This document shows positions 34,721-47,310 of a stretch of DNA of 64,000 bases, piece by piece. Each line of letters opens with the position of its first letter. Position 1 is the stretch's first letter. The stretch lies in the NCBI GenBank assembly GCA_030068075.1, contig CM057835.1:43258215-43322214 (forward strand), read 5' to 3'. This DNA comes from Paguma larvata. Taxonomy: Eukaryota; Chordata; Mammalia; Carnivora; Viverridae. The translations under genes and the position numbers were made by a program. The notes beneath the pieces were generated by a model. It was not told the DNA's origin, ran no database searches, and was given only the letters and a program-made list of their open reading frames with translations.

Positions 34721-34954
34721 AAATGTAAACTGTTATTTAAAAACAAAACAAAGCAAAATAAAACAAATAGAAAGTAATGATGAAAGTGAATGAACTCCTA
34801 TGTTTAGTATGAGCCTGCATCCCAATTTACCAGGCCAGTTGTAGCAACACAATTCTAAACAACATTCTCTTTCGCTCTCAAAATATTCTAAATTAGACAA
34901 TCAATTATTCTCTACTCCCCAAGTATATAGTTTAAAAGAATATTTTATATCATT

Positions 34955-35130
34955 GGGAGATTGATCTTTACAAAAGCCCTGTGTAATTGGTTGATATTAA
35001 TATTAATACACTATTCCCCAATTTACAGCCTGAACAAAACCTAAAGAATTATTCCAAGACACAGCACCAGTAGTGGCAGAGCTGCGGTTTGAACCTAGAT
35101 CATCTGATTCAAACTATACACTTTTCTCTG
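34955..35130 (-). mobile_element. MIR SINE
   Basis: Antisense. AATTTACAGCCTGAACAAAACC core, ACAGCACCAGTAGTGGCAGAGC and GGTTTGAACCTAGATCATCTG. Confidence 0.75.
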
Positions 35131-35798
35131 TCTATCTGCTGAGTAACTGAACTTGTTCTGTATTGCTACAGAATCTAGCAATTCTAGATTCAGAATCCTA
35201 GCTCTGCAGCTAGGATAAGTAGGTAGAAATGCCTAAGAAAAGATTCATCCCCAAATGAAGTACCACATTTGAAAAACTGAATGAATGAACGTCCTAATCA
35301 ATCAGAAATTTACTGGAAACTGCCCGAGCCTGGGACTGCCTGGGCATGGGGCAAGTGTTTTACCGAGGGAACCCACGTGCATTAATACAGACCTGGGAGC
35401 TTCTCAGAATGTGGGACATCAATTTCTGGTGGGAAGGAACCATTAGCAGATCATGAAATAATTTTCAACACTATGTGGACAAAGTATTCAAAATCACTAA
35501 TATGCCTAGTTTTAATCCTTTCATTGCTGCCTCAGGGAAGCCTCAGACTGGTGCTGATATACCTTTAATACTACTCAAACATGCTGACCCACCTTTCGAC
35601 CAAGAGAGTCATAGGGTCTAAGCTTTCAGAGGCAATGATAGCCATTTAACCAGATCTGATATTATTGTTCTATCTTCACTGAATTTATTCTGGTTTTGGA
35701 TTTCCTTTTACAGCAGTGCTATAAATTTTTCTTTTAAAAATAAATCTAAGTAAATAAATGAGTCATCTTAAGTGAAAACATTAGCCGATTTATATTAA
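35131..35798. other. Unassigned sequence
   Basis: No gene or repeat family recognised. Confidence 0.4.
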
Positions 35799-36007
35799 TT
35801 TTTTTTTAACGTTTATTTATTTTTGAGACTTAGAGACAGAGCGTGAGCAGGAGAAGGGCAGAGAGAGAGGGAGACACAGAATCCGAGGCAGGCTCCAGGC
35901 TCTGAGCTGTCAGCACAGAGCTCATCGCGGGGCTGGAACTCACAGACCGCGAGATCATGACCTGAGCCGAAGTCGGCCGTTTAACCAAATGAACCACCCA
36001 GGCGCCT
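35799..36007 (-). mobile_element. CAN-SINE, full length
   Basis: Antisense. Perfect 14-bp duplication CCGATTTATATTAA at 35785-35798 and 36008-36021, which fixes both ends exactly. Confidence 0.96.
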
Positions 36008-36023
36008 CCGATTTATATTAAAA

Positions 36024-36540
36024 TACATGGTAGACAGAAAAACAGATCCTCCTCCAAAGATGCCTACATCTTAATCCCCAGAGTCTATGTATATGCTTAT
36101 ATGGAAAAAAAAGAAAACCTTGCACATGGGATTAAAGTTGTGGACGTTGAGATGGGGAGATGATACTGGATTATCCGAATGTGCCCAATCTAATCACTTG
36201 AGTGCTTAAGAGCAGGAAATCTTTCTCAGTTGTGGTCAGAAAGAGACAGGAGGACAAAAGAGGGGCCAAAGAGATGCAATCCTTTGGCCTCTGCCTTGAG
36301 GATTATGGAAGCAGGCCATGAGCCAAGGAATGAGAGTGGTCTCAAAGATATAAAATGCAAGGACATGGATCTTCTCCTAGGGCCAGAAAGTAACGCCGCC
36401 CTGCCAAACCTTGATTTTAGCTTATGAAAGCCATGTCCAACTTTTGACCTACATATATAAAAGACAACAAATTTGTATTGTGTAAACCATCAAATTTATG
36501 GTAATTTTTTTTGCAGCAGCAGCAAAAGGGAACTAAAATA
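36024..36540 (+). mobile_element. ERVL-MaLR (MLT1-type) LTR
   Basis: Sense LTR. CCTACATCTTAATCCCCAGAG (36063-36083), GAGATGGGGAGATGATACTGG, CATGAGCCAAGGAATGAGAG and near the 3' end TGGTAATTTTTTTTGCAGCAG and GGAACTAAA. A 65-codon frame at 36230-36427 is incidental. Confidence 0.75.
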
Positions 36541-39500
36541 GAATGGTATAGGGATAGGTAACAATTGTGAGAATGTCTGAACAACTGAAGTTTAGAAAAC
36601 AATTCTTCAGAATGGTTTATGAATGTCTCTTCCAAGCCTGAGACGTTCTGGTAACATTCTGTCACCTATCAGATTTCCATTCCTCCCCGTAGGTAATTTA
36701 GTGTTTCCTGTGCTTTCATAGACATTCCAAAAAGTAACTTTAAAACAGTGAGAATTATTCAGGTGAAAAATAATCTTGGTTGGGAAAAGCAGTTTTTAAG
36801 GATGTAGTTTTTAAGCGGTAGTTTTTAAGGATGTAGTGTTGTATGTAGAGATGTATATATGACAATCTTACGTATAATCACATTATTTTTATGTGGATTC
36901 CCTTGATGTCAAGAGTTATCCACTTGTTCTACATTACTGAGTTTTATTACCCACATACCACAATACTTTTCTTAAAAAAATATATTGAGTATTCTCAATT
37001 TATAGATTAATCTAGGGAACTTTCTGCTCCACTTGATGTGAAAAGCAATCAAACTGCCTCAATAAAACAGAAGTTGAATTTGATGGCACATGGTTAGTCT
37101 GTGTTACACTGCAGGAGAAACCAATTAGATTTACCCAAGTCTGTTCACTCCAAGGTATTTTGTTCTGCCATTCTGAAAATTCACAGCCTACAAACTCATG
37201 TTTGATCACATTAGTACCTGGCATATCTGGTTCATGCAATAATTAACCACTTACCATTCATCCTTTCTCTTTTGACTTGATTACACATGTCGAGATATAT
37301 GAAAATGTCTTCAGGAGAGAAATAAGGGTTAATAAAAGACAGAGGGATATGTGTGCATTCCACATAGTGTGATCGATTATACATTACACATGTAGTCTGT
37401 AGGCCAGTAAAACAGGACATGCGTATAGCCTGTGAATACATAATCAGAGTCATTAAAAGAGAGCCTGCCATCTTGCAATGTTAATCGGATACTATTTGAC
37501 CAATTTGCTTCCAGCACCTAATGGGGCAAATTGACTTCAGCTAATCTTATCTAAAGAGGAGCATGTTCTAAAACTAGTGTTGCTCTTTTTTTAAAATTTT
37601 TCATCTTTATTAGGTTGAATTCATTTATCTTAAAGAAATGTATTTTAATGCTAATGCCATTGAAATAATACCTGAGACCAGATTTGAAAATGGCAAGTTA
37701 TAATTTATCGTGGCCATGGAGGAGTGCAATGGTCACAAGATCTCCAAAAACACCGGTTATCACGTAGTCAGAAACTGTTGCCAAAGACAGAGTTCTGATT
37801 CATCATCTTCAAGGTACTAAAGTACTAAACTTCACTCACATGCCACAAACTGAAATAAGATTGGAAAATTGATTTTTTCCTCTGAAAAATAATGTAATCA
37901 ATTTCTGACTTAGTTTTAAGAAGAAAATGTCAGACAGACTCTTTTAGTCGAGAGTGATTTGACTGTGTGTTAGCCCTGATGCATATTATCAGGAAATACA
38001 CATTCGGGCCCTTTAAAAACTGAACTGTTCACATGCTACAAAGCTAATTTTGAATCTTTGTGCTTTCACCACTAAGAAGAATGTAAACTATCCTTTTTCT
38101 TGTTTTTGAACATGTGCTATTCCTGACATAAGTAGAAATTCCTTTGAAGTCACTTGGCATTGTTTTAGGGTAGAGCTACTATTACCAGAATCCTGGGTTC
38201 TAGCAAATCATTGACTAGTTAATAATTGATATGGATTCACTGCAGGAATCTTCCAGATTACTAAACTCTCAAATAGTCGAACTTTGTAAAATATGCTTGT
38301 ATATCCATTGTCTCTTTCTAAAATATCTCCAGTTTCAGATAGAACAGAAGTAACTTGATAAGATCACCTAACAGTGTCCCACTTTCACCCATGTGATGTA
38401 ACACCAGACTCCCGTTCCCTGAAAGCAGGAGCTTTCTGTCTGGAGTTGTGGGATAGAGACCATGCTTCCTGTTTTACTGAAGGATCCTCAGTGGATGGTG
38501 TCAAAGAAACGATATGTATACAGTTGTTTTACATAGGTTCATAACATCAAAGAATAGTGTTTGTTTTATATTTAAAGAAAAAAAAAGTTGAGTTGACTAT
38601 AAAGTGAGCATGGAAACATCTTCTCAAGCCCTATAATAAGAACACGCTTTTAGCTCAAAGACCAAAACTCGATTTGCTTAGACTTCTGCTTCTTCCCCAT
38701 CTCTGTAAAGTGTCCTTGGTCCCAGGAGCGAGGCTATACTAGTTGGCATGGCGAAAACCTGGTCCGACTGTATTTTTTGGTTAAACATGAAATTGAGAAA
38801 TATCTTAAGTGTCGAGGTCCTGACTAGAATCAAAGGACCCTTTATGCTAATTTTACTAATATAAAATGTACACCACCCTCGATAGCCAAGTTTTTCGAAT
38901 AGATAGCACGAATACTGAGACACACATATTTGGTGTTTTGATTTCTGTCAGTTTGAAGTAGTGAAAGCCTTTTTCAGAAAAAAAAAATCTCAAGAGTTCT
39001 CAGTAATATCTTTGATATTACTACATAACTCCTATAAGCCTTACAGACATATACTTATTTTATGCTCTTTTTAAGTAGAAATCGATAATTCTGTTTTCAG
39101 TGAGAATAAGATAATAGATACATGCTATGCTTGTAAACTATTAGCACTGTTCTAAAAAGAAAAAAAGTAAACTCACAGCTGCTTCCAAGACAGTATATTA
39201 TTAGATCTTAATATTTAACTTAGTTTGCTTGCCAAAATCAATTTGCTGTTGCTGTTATGACTCCTTCCAGGTGGTTGTCTGCTTTAAAGAAATATGCAAT
39301 TAAATTAGTTCAGGAATGTTCTATGCTTAAATTATATTTACTACTTTTATTTTTATTTTGAAGTGCCCTGAAGTGCATCATTTCATTTGGCCTCTGAATG
39401 CAATCGCATGGCTTCCCCCTGCCATGTGTCTCATTTCTCAGAATCTCAGTCAACAAAGAAAGCAACAAGGTGATTGAACCTTTTCACTGGAGATGTCTCC

Positions 39501-39718
39501 TGCACACATATTCTTCCCACACAGATTACCAAACAGAAGCCATGTTTTTGTTGAAAACGATGGGTTTCTAGCCTTCCTCAAGGAGTCCTTTAGTATCGAG
39601 GATACTTTCCTTTGCCAGAAGCAAAGGTGACAGGTTCTATCATTCAAGTAATTTAACTTTATGCTTCTTACCCTGATTTTTGACATATCTTTATTCAGAC
39701 TTAAGGTGAACATTCTCA
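36541..39718. other. Unassigned sequence, about 3.2 kb
   Basis: The longest stretch here in which I recognise neither gene nor repeat. AT-rich, with short random frames only. No CpG-rich patch. Confidence 0.45.
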
Positions 39719-39940
39719 GGGCGCCTGCGTGGCTCAATCATTTGAGCATCCGACTTCGGCTCAGGTCATGATCTCATGGTTTGTGGGTTTGTGAGTTTGA
39801 GCCCCCTGTCAGGCTCAATGCTGACGGCTTAGAGCCTGGGGCCTGTGTGGATTCTGTGTCTCCCTCTTTCTCCGCCCCTCTCCTGCTCACACTCTGTTTC
39901 TCTCTCTGTCAAAATAAATAAACATTAAAAAAATAATTTT
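39719..39940 (+). mobile_element. CAN-SINE, full length
   Basis: GGGCGCCTGCGTGGCTCAATC start and a feliform internal segment. The 17-base flanks TAAGGTGAACATTCTCA and TAAGTTCAACATTCCCA differ at three sites, an aged duplication. Confidence 0.93.
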
Positions 39941-39986
39941 TAAGTTCAACATTCCCAAACTCAGTATTCCCTCAAATATTTCCAAT

Positions 39987-40092
39987 TTCTTTTCTTTAAG
40001 ATTTTATTTTTAAGTAATCTCCACACCCAACATGGGACTTGAACTTACAAACTTGAGATCAAGAGTCAGTTGTCTGAGCCAGACAGGTGCCC
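39987..40092 (-). mobile_element. CAN-SINE, short older subtype
   Basis: Antisense. TAATCTCCACACCCAACATG and GAGATCAAGAGTCAG, ending CAGGTGCCC. 14-bp duplication CAAATATTTCCAAT / CAAATAGTTCCAAT (39973-39986 and 40093-40106). Confidence 0.9.
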
Positions 40093-40234
40093 CAAATAGT
40101 TCCAATATTTAAGCTTCATTCCTTTAAACCCCAAAACTCTACCCTACTTAGAGTCCTTGAACAATATACCTTTGGATCAGCTTTCTGCTCTTGTGTATAA
40201 AGCTGGTGTCCTTTGGTAATATAAATTTCTGGGG

Positions 40235-40325
40235 TGACGGGCATTGAAGAGGGCACTTGTTGGGATGAATACTGGGTGTTATATGGAAACCAATCTGAAA
40301 ATAAATTATTTAAATAAAAAAAAAT
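40235..40325 (+). mobile_element. Carnivore L1 3' terminus
   Basis: GATGAATACTGGGTGTTATATGG, ACCAATCTGAAAATAAATTATTT and an A tail: the last ~90 bases of a carnivore-lineage L1. A strongly 5'-truncated insertion. Confidence 0.75.
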
Positions 40326-41517
40326 CTGAGCTTCAATGTGCTCTTCTGCTTTTCCTCCCTTAAAAAAAGAAAAAAAAAGGAACTATCACTTCAATAAAGC
40401 TAAAATTACAGCAGTTATGTGATTGAGCACACTGTGGTTCCTTCAATTACTTGCTTTGGCTTGTCTTCTGTTTTATCCAAAAACTACTTTCTGTTTACCA
40501 CATATATCATCTTTACCAGGACTGGCCGTTCCTAGTCAGAATAGGCATAAATGTAAAAGATGTGACTTCAGAGGCCCCAAGATGGCCACCTTCTCATCAC
40601 CAAAATGTTCTTCCTCTATCCCGATTGCTCAATCTCTTCACAACTGCCTAGATGCCTTTTAGCACAGGATGAATTATTTTCCAATGCACAAGAAAAAAGC
40701 TAAGGTGGAAGTTCAAACACTCTTGCAAAGAGTTGCAAATACCATAAAAATTAGATGCCGTCTGATGTGTAAAGTTCGATAGGTGATGAGATGTGTGGGC
40801 GTAGAACACACATTACTTCAGGTGAGAGAAACCGGCATTCCATGGACAAAATGGAGGCTGTGGATAAAACTCACAACCTGCTTCCCATCTTTGCTTAGGG
40901 TTGATTCTTGTGATTTCAGTTCTTCTGAAAAGAATAATACTTGCCAGACAGCGTCCCATACTACTGATAGAAAATCCAAAAAAGCCTTGTGTAGCTAATT
41001 TTTGAGAGCATGTAGAAATATTTTGACATCATAGTTTTTATGTTACATTATAATTTAGACTCGTGCCTTCTATATCATAGTCTTATTAGTGTCACCTCTA
41101 GTAGGGAGACCTACATCCTTAAATAATTTAAATATCAACTATTGCTTTACATCAGGATCTCATAGAACCATACCTCAAAAATTATAATTTCTAAATCTAG
41201 AGATATTAATCACTGTTTCCATTGTTCAGGAGTTCTACAATATAGACTAATTGATATTTATTGATCAGCAACATCCAAGTAAAAATTAAATGTACCCATC
41301 TAATTTTCTGAGTATGTGCCTTGTTCATTTTAAGTTAACATTCAAAAAAGATACTGACAGCATCTAAACCCTTTAAAATTAGTATTTCATTTTTCTAATT
41401 ACCGTGATTATCATAAAATATATAAAATTTTTATTCATGGATTTAATATTTTTATATGATAGTATTTATATTCTTGAGCATCTAATTTAGAACTCACTTC
41501 TAAAAATTATTGTAGAT
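40326..41517. other. Unassigned sequence
   Basis: No gene or repeat family recognised. Frames at 40423-40662 and 40783-40998 lack supporting signals. Confidence 0.4.
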
Positions 41518-41725
41518 CAGGAAGTGGCAAACTATGGCCCATGGGGCAAATTCAGTTGTTGCTTGTTTTTGTAAATGTTTTAGTAGAACAGTCGCATCTA
41601 TGCATTTATGTATTGTCTATGGCTGTGCTACAACAGAAGAACTGAGTAATTCTGACAGAGACCACATGGTCTTCAAAGCTGAAAATATTATCTGGCCATT
41701 TACAGAAAACGTTTGTCGACTCCTG
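41518..41725 (+). mobile_element. hAT-type non-autonomous DNA transposon
   Basis: About 208 bp with imperfect terminal inverted repeats: CAGGAAGTGGCAAACT at left, and the reverse complement of the right end reads CAGGAGTCGACAAACG. The 8-base flanks TTGTAGAT and CTATAGAC differ only by transitions, as a decayed 8-bp hAT duplication would. Family within hAT not named. Confidence 0.75.
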
Positions 41726-42020
41726 CTATAGACTATCAAAACTTCAGCAATTTAAAAAGTCTTTAGTAACCCAGTACATTATTTTTCTGTTATCGAGGAA
41801 ACAATAAAAGTTATACCTCCAGAAAAAGATCATTCAAACTCAAATCTTTGCCTAAACCAACATGACACTGTAAAAATAAACAGCCAATGAAAAACACCTA
41901 GGATTTTGGACAATACCACAATTAGTTTGTTAGACTTGAGTTTTCTGAAAGCCGTCTTTTAATATCTCAGGCAAATTCTTTGGTGACTATGATTTTTCAC
42001 TTTTTAAAAATGTGATTATG

Positions 42021-42118
42021 GGGGCTCCTGGCTGGCTCAGTTGGTAGAACATACAACTCTTAATCCTGGGGTTGTGAGTTCAAGCCCCATGTTGGGTGTA
42101 GAGTTTACTTGAAAAATA
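42021..42118 (+). mobile_element. CAN-SINE, short older subtype
   Basis: GGGGCTCCTGGCTGGCTCAG through AGTTCAAGCCCCATGTTGGG and GTGTAGAGTTTACTT. 8-bp duplication TGATTATG at 42013-42020 and 42121-42128. Confidence 0.9.
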
Positions 42119-42129
42119 TATGATTATGA

Positions 42130-43136
42130 AATTACCAGACAGGAAATTACAATAATTTCACATTTAGACAATCCTGTTTGGTCCAAACACATACCAGTGA
42201 CATATAAAATACAAAGAGAAAATCAAATACAGAAAATCAGTATCAAAAAGACAACATGGTTAAGGAATAGAAACAAAGCAGAAAGATATAATGCAAAACT
42301 TTTTCATAATGAAAATGATTATCAAACTAGGGAAATTTGATAAAGAAAAGTTATTTAATAAAATAATGGTTAAACTTTAAAAGTATTCTGGTAAGAATTA
42401 AAAAGAAGACAAATAATTCTCTTACATTCATTTCTATTAAGCATTGTAATAGATTTTTGAGACAACAAAGTAAGTGATGAAAAAGAAATAAGATCCTTGA
42501 GCAACATGGGAAATAGGGGTGCCAAACCCCTGCCCAGTTGAAAATCTATGTATAACTTTTGACTCCCAGAAGCTTAATTACTAATAGCCTACCAGTCACT
42601 GGAAGCCTTACCAATAACATAAACAGTCAATGTAACACATATTTTGAATGAATACACATTATATGCTATATTCCTATAATAAAGTAAGCTAGAGAAAAGA
42701 AAATGTCCTTATCAAAATCATCAGAAAGAGAAAATACATTTATAATACAGATTTATTGAAAAAATCTGTATATAAGTGGACCTGTGTAGTTCAAACTCAT
42801 GTTGTTGAAGGGTTAATTGTATAAATATTAGAAAGAAAGATACAGTTTGATTTTCAAGAGATAATTATTTGCAAAGAAACTCCATAGGAACTAGATGAAA
42901 TAAACACCCATGAAACACATAATTTACCAAAATTATTAGAAACAAGATCAGCATATAAAGGTTAGTAATATTTCTATTCTCCATTAGAATATTAGAATAC
43001 CCAATCCATTTTAGCAACCAGAACTTTTTTGATAAAATAACAAACAACATGTTATCAACAATATATGTAAGCAAACAACATAAAAGAAAATATGGAAAGA
43101 TATTGTATACTTAGTAATTGGAAGATTTGAATTTTA
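42130..43136 (+). mobile_element. Old L1M, ORF2 segment left of the chimeric insertion
   Basis: Degraded sense L1 ORF2. The part from about 42825 to 43136 is clearest, with AAATGGAAAGATATTGTATACT-like and TTGGAAGATTTGAATTTTA landmarks just before the break. The same reading continues at 47906 after the chimera. The Tigger-like element (42491-42819) interrupts it. The stretch 42130-42490 is probably L1M as well, but less clear. Confidence 0.6.
42491..42819. mobile_element. Tigger-like (TcMar) DNA transposon
   Basis: The left end has CCTTGAGCAACATGGG. The reverse complement of the right end gives CCCTTCAACAACATGAG, so the element has inverted termini. The interior has TATGTATAACTTTTGACTCC and AAGTAAGCTAGAGAAAAGAA. 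TA dinucleotides flank it (42489-42490 and 42820-42821), as expected for a mariner-superfamily insertion. The left terminus lacks a few bases. Confidence 0.75.
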
Positions 43137-46100
43137 TTGTATTTATTTATTTATTTTTAATATAATTTATTGTCAAGTTGACTAACACACAGTGTATATA
43201 GTGTGCTTTTTGTTTGGGGGTAGATTCTGGTGATTCATTGCTTACATACAACACCTAGTGCTCATCCCAACAAGTGCCCTCCTCAATGCTCATCACCCTT
43301 TCCCTCTCTCCTCTGCCCTCCACCCCCATCACCCCTCAGTTTGTTTTCTGTATTTAGGAGTCTCTTATGGTTTGCCTCCCTTCCTCTCTGTTTATAACTA
43401 TTTTTCCCCTTCCCTTCCCCCCCCCCGTGGTCTTCAGTTAAGTTTCTCAAGTTCCACATATGAGTGAAAACATATGATTATCTGTCTTTCTCTGACTGAC
43501 TTAATTCACTTAACATAATACCTTCTGGTTCCATCCATGTTGCTGCAAATGGCCAGATTTCATTCTTTCTCATTGCCAAGTACCTTTCCACTGTACATAT
43601 AAACCACACCTTCTTTATCCATTTATCAGTTGATGGACATTTAGGCTCTTTTCATAATTTGGCTATTGTTGAAAGTGCTGCTATAAACATTGGAGTACAT
43701 GTGCCCCTATGAATCAGCACTCCTGTATCCTTTAGATAAATTCCTAATAGTGATACTGTTGGGTCATAGGGTAGTACTATTTTTAATTGTTTGAGGAACC
43801 TCCGCACTGTTTTCCAGAGTAGTTGCACCAGTTTGCATTCCCACCAACAATGCAAGAGAGTTCCCATTTCTCCACATCCTAGCCAATATCTGTAGTTTCC
43901 AGAGTTGTGAATTTCAGCCACTTTGACTGGTGTGAGGTGGTATCTCAGGGTGGTTTTGATTTGTATTTCCCTAATGATGAGTGATGTTGAGCATCTTGTC
44001 ATGTGTCTGTTGGCCATCTGAATGTCTTCTTTGGAAAAGTGTCTATTCATGTCTTCTGCCCATTTCTTCACTGGATTATTTGTTTTTTGGATGTTGAGTT
44101 TGGTAAGTTCTTTATAGAGTTTGGATACTAACCCTTTATCTGACATGTCATTGCAAATATCTTTTCCCAATCCCTCGGTTGTCTTTTAGTTTTGTTGATT
44201 GTTTCCTTTGCAGTGCAGAAGCTTTTTATCTTGATGAGGTCCTAATAGTTCATTTTTGCTTTTAATTCCCTTGCCTTTGGAGATGTTTGAGCAAGAAATT
44301 CCTGCGGGTGAGGTTAAAGAGGTTGTTGCATGTTTTCTCCTCTAGGGTTTTGATGGTTTGCTGTCTCACATTTAGGTCTTTCATTCATTTTGAGTTTATT
44401 TTTGTGCATGATGGAAGTAAGTGGTCTAGTTTCATTATTCTGCATATTGCTGTCCAGTTCTCCCAGGACCGTTTGTTAAAGAGACTGCTTTTTTTCCATA
44501 ACATTAATTGGCCATAACATTTGTGGGTACAATTCTGGGTTTTCTATTCTATTCCATTGGTTTATGTTTTTGTTTTTGTGTCAATACCATACTGTCTTGA
44601 TGATTACAGCTTTGTAGTAGAGGCTAAAGTCCGGGATTGTGATGCCTCCTGCTTTGTTTTTTTTTTTCAACATTACTTTGGCTATTTGGGGTCTTTTGTG
44701 GTTCCATACAAATTTTAGGATTGTTTGTTCTAGCTTTGAGAAGAATGCCAGTGCAATTTTGATTGGGGTTGAATTGAATGTGTAGATTGTTTTGGGTAGT
44801 ATTGACATTTTAACAATATTTATTCTTCCAATCCATGAGCATGGGATGTTTTTCCATTTCTTTGTACTTCTTCAATTTCCTTCATAAGTCTTCTATAGTT
44901 TTCAGCTGATCTTTTACATCTTTGGTTAGGTTTATTTATTCCCAAGTATTTTATGGTTCTTGGTGCAATTGTAAATGGGATCAGTTTCTTGATTTCTCTT
45001 TCTGTTGCTTCATTATTGGTGTATAGAAATGCAACCAATTTCTGAACATTGATTTTGTATCCTGCGACTTTGCTGAATTCATGTATCAATTCTAGCAGCT
45101 TTTTGGTTGAGTCTTCTGGGTTTTCCATGTAGACTATCATGTCATCTGCGAAAAGTGAAAGTTTGACTTCTTCTTTGACAATTAGGATGCCTTTTATTTC
45201 CTTTTGTTGTCAGATTGCTGAGGCTAGGACTTCCAACACTATGTTAAACAACAGTGGTGACCGTGAACATCCCTGTCACGTTCCTGATCTCAGGGGGAAA
45301 GCACTCAGTTGAGCTTCCCCATTGAGGATGATATAAGCTGTGGGCTTTTCATATATGGCTTTTATGATATTTAGGTATGTTCCTTCTATCCCAGCTTTCT
45401 TGAGGCTTTTTATTAAGAAAGCATGCTGTATGTCGTTGAATGCTTTTTCTGCATCTATTGACAGGATTGTAGGCTTCATATCCTTTCTTTTATTAATGTG
45501 ACGTATCGCAGTGATTGATTCGTGAATGTTGAGCCAGCCCTGTAGCCCAGGAATGAAACCCACTTGATCACAGTGAATAATTCTTTTTACATGCTGTTGA
45601 ACTTGATTTGCTAGTGTCTTGTCGAGAATTTTTGGATCCATGTTCTTCAGGGATATTGGCCTGTAATTCTCCTTTTTTGTGGGGTCTCTGTCTGGTTTGG
45701 GAATCGAGGTAATACAGGCTTCATAGAATGAGTCCAGAAGCTTTCCTTCCATTTCTATTTTTTGGAACAGCTTGAGAAGGATAGGCATTAATTCTGTTTT
45801 AAATGTCTGGTAGAATTCCCCTGGGAAGCCATTTAGCCCAGGACTTTACTTGTTGGGAGATTTTTGATAACTGATTCAATTTCTTCACTAGTTAAGGGTC
45901 TGTTCAAATTTTCTATTTCTTCCTGTTTGAGTTTTGGTAGTGTGTGGGTGTCTAGGAATTTGTACATTTCTTCCAGGTTGCCCAGTTTGTTGTCATATAA
46001 TTTTTCATAGTATTCTCTGATAATCATTTGTATTTCTGAGGGGTTGGTTGTGATAAGTCCAATTTGATTCACGATTTTATCTATTTGGGTATCTCTCTTT

Positions 46101-47310
46101 TCTTTTGAGATGTCTGGCTAGGGGGTTATCAATTTTGTTTATTATTTCAAAAAACCAGCTCTTAGTTTCATTGATCTGTTCTACTGTTTTTTTAGATTCT
46201 ATATTGTTTATTTCTGCTTTCATATTTATTATTTCTCTTCTTCTACTGGCCTTGGGGTTTCTTTGCTGTTCTGCTTCTAGTTCCTTTAGGTGTACTGTTA
46301 GATTTTGTACTTGGGATTTTTCTTGTTTCTTGAGATAGACCTGGATTGTGATGTATTTTGCCCCTTAGGACTGTCTTTCCTGGATCCCAAAGGGTTTGGA
46401 CTGTCGTGTTTTTATTTTCATTTGCTTGTATATATTTTTTAAATTTTTTCTTTAATTGCCTGGTAGACCCATTCATTTTTTAGTAGGATGTTCTTTAACC
46501 TCCATGCATTTGGAAGTTTTCCAAACTTTTTCCTGTGGTCGATTTCAAGTTTCATAGCATTGTGATCTGAAAATGTGCATGGTATGATCTCAATTCTTTT
46601 ATATTTATTGAGGGCTGTTTTATAACTCAGTATGTGATCTATCTTGGAGAACATTTCATGTGCACACAAGAAGAATGTATGTATTCTGCTGCTTTGGGAT
46701 GAAAAGTTCTGAATATATCTGTGAAGCCCATCTGGTCCAGAGTATCATTCAGGGCCATTGTTTCTGTATTGATTTTCTGCTTAGATGATCTGTCAATTGC
46801 TGTAAGTGGACTATTAAAGTCACCTGTGATTACCATATTCTTGTCAAAAAGATTGCTTATGTTAGTGATTAATCGATTTATATATTTGGGTGCTTCCAAA
46901 TTGGGTGCATAAGCATTTACAATTATTGGCTCTTCTTGATGGATAGGCTCAGTAATTATGATATAGTGCCCTTTTTCATCTCTTATTACAGTCTTTAGTT
47001 TAAAATCTAGTTTGTCTGATATAAGTAATGGCTACTCCAGCTTTCTTTTGACTTCCAGTAGCATGACAGATGGTTCTCCATCCCCTCACTTTCAATCTGA
47101 AGGTGTCCTCAGGTCTAAAATGAGTCTCTTGTAGACAGCACATAGATGGATCCTGTTGTTTATTTTTTATCCATTCGGATACCTTATGTCTTTTGAATGG
47201 AGCATTTAGTCCTTTTGAATTCAGTGTTATTCTTGAAAGATATAGATTTAGTGTCATTATATTATCTGTAAGTTTCATGCTTATGGTGATGTCTCTGGTC
47301 CTTTGTAGTC
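43137..47310 (-). mobile_element. Carnivore L1, ORF2 plus 3'UTR, part of the PSEN1-L1 chimera
   Basis: Antisense L1. ORF2 begins near 47278: the endonuclease region is read in pieces at 47278-46640, and the reverse transcriptase in pieces at 46072-44820, with the FADD catalytic motif at 45152-45141 and SIDAEKAF near 45455. The C-terminal domain lies at 44170-43652. Stops and frame shifts split ORF2 into at least nine pieces, so it is dead. The 3'UTR includes the usual purine tract (plus-strand C run at 43417-43427) and an A-rich tail at 43137-43160. There is no ORF1 and no L1 5'UTR: just above the ORF2 start the sequence changes to PSEN1 cDNA. Confidence 0.93.

Noticed and set aside
36230..36427. 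65-codon plus-strand frame
   Set aside because: Lies within an MLT1-type LTR. The family has no coding sequence in its LTR.
43652..47278. A series of minus-strand frames that could be taken for a reverse-transcriptase gene
   Set aside because: They are pieces of one L1 ORF2 broken by stops and frame shifts, so no functional enzyme is encoded.
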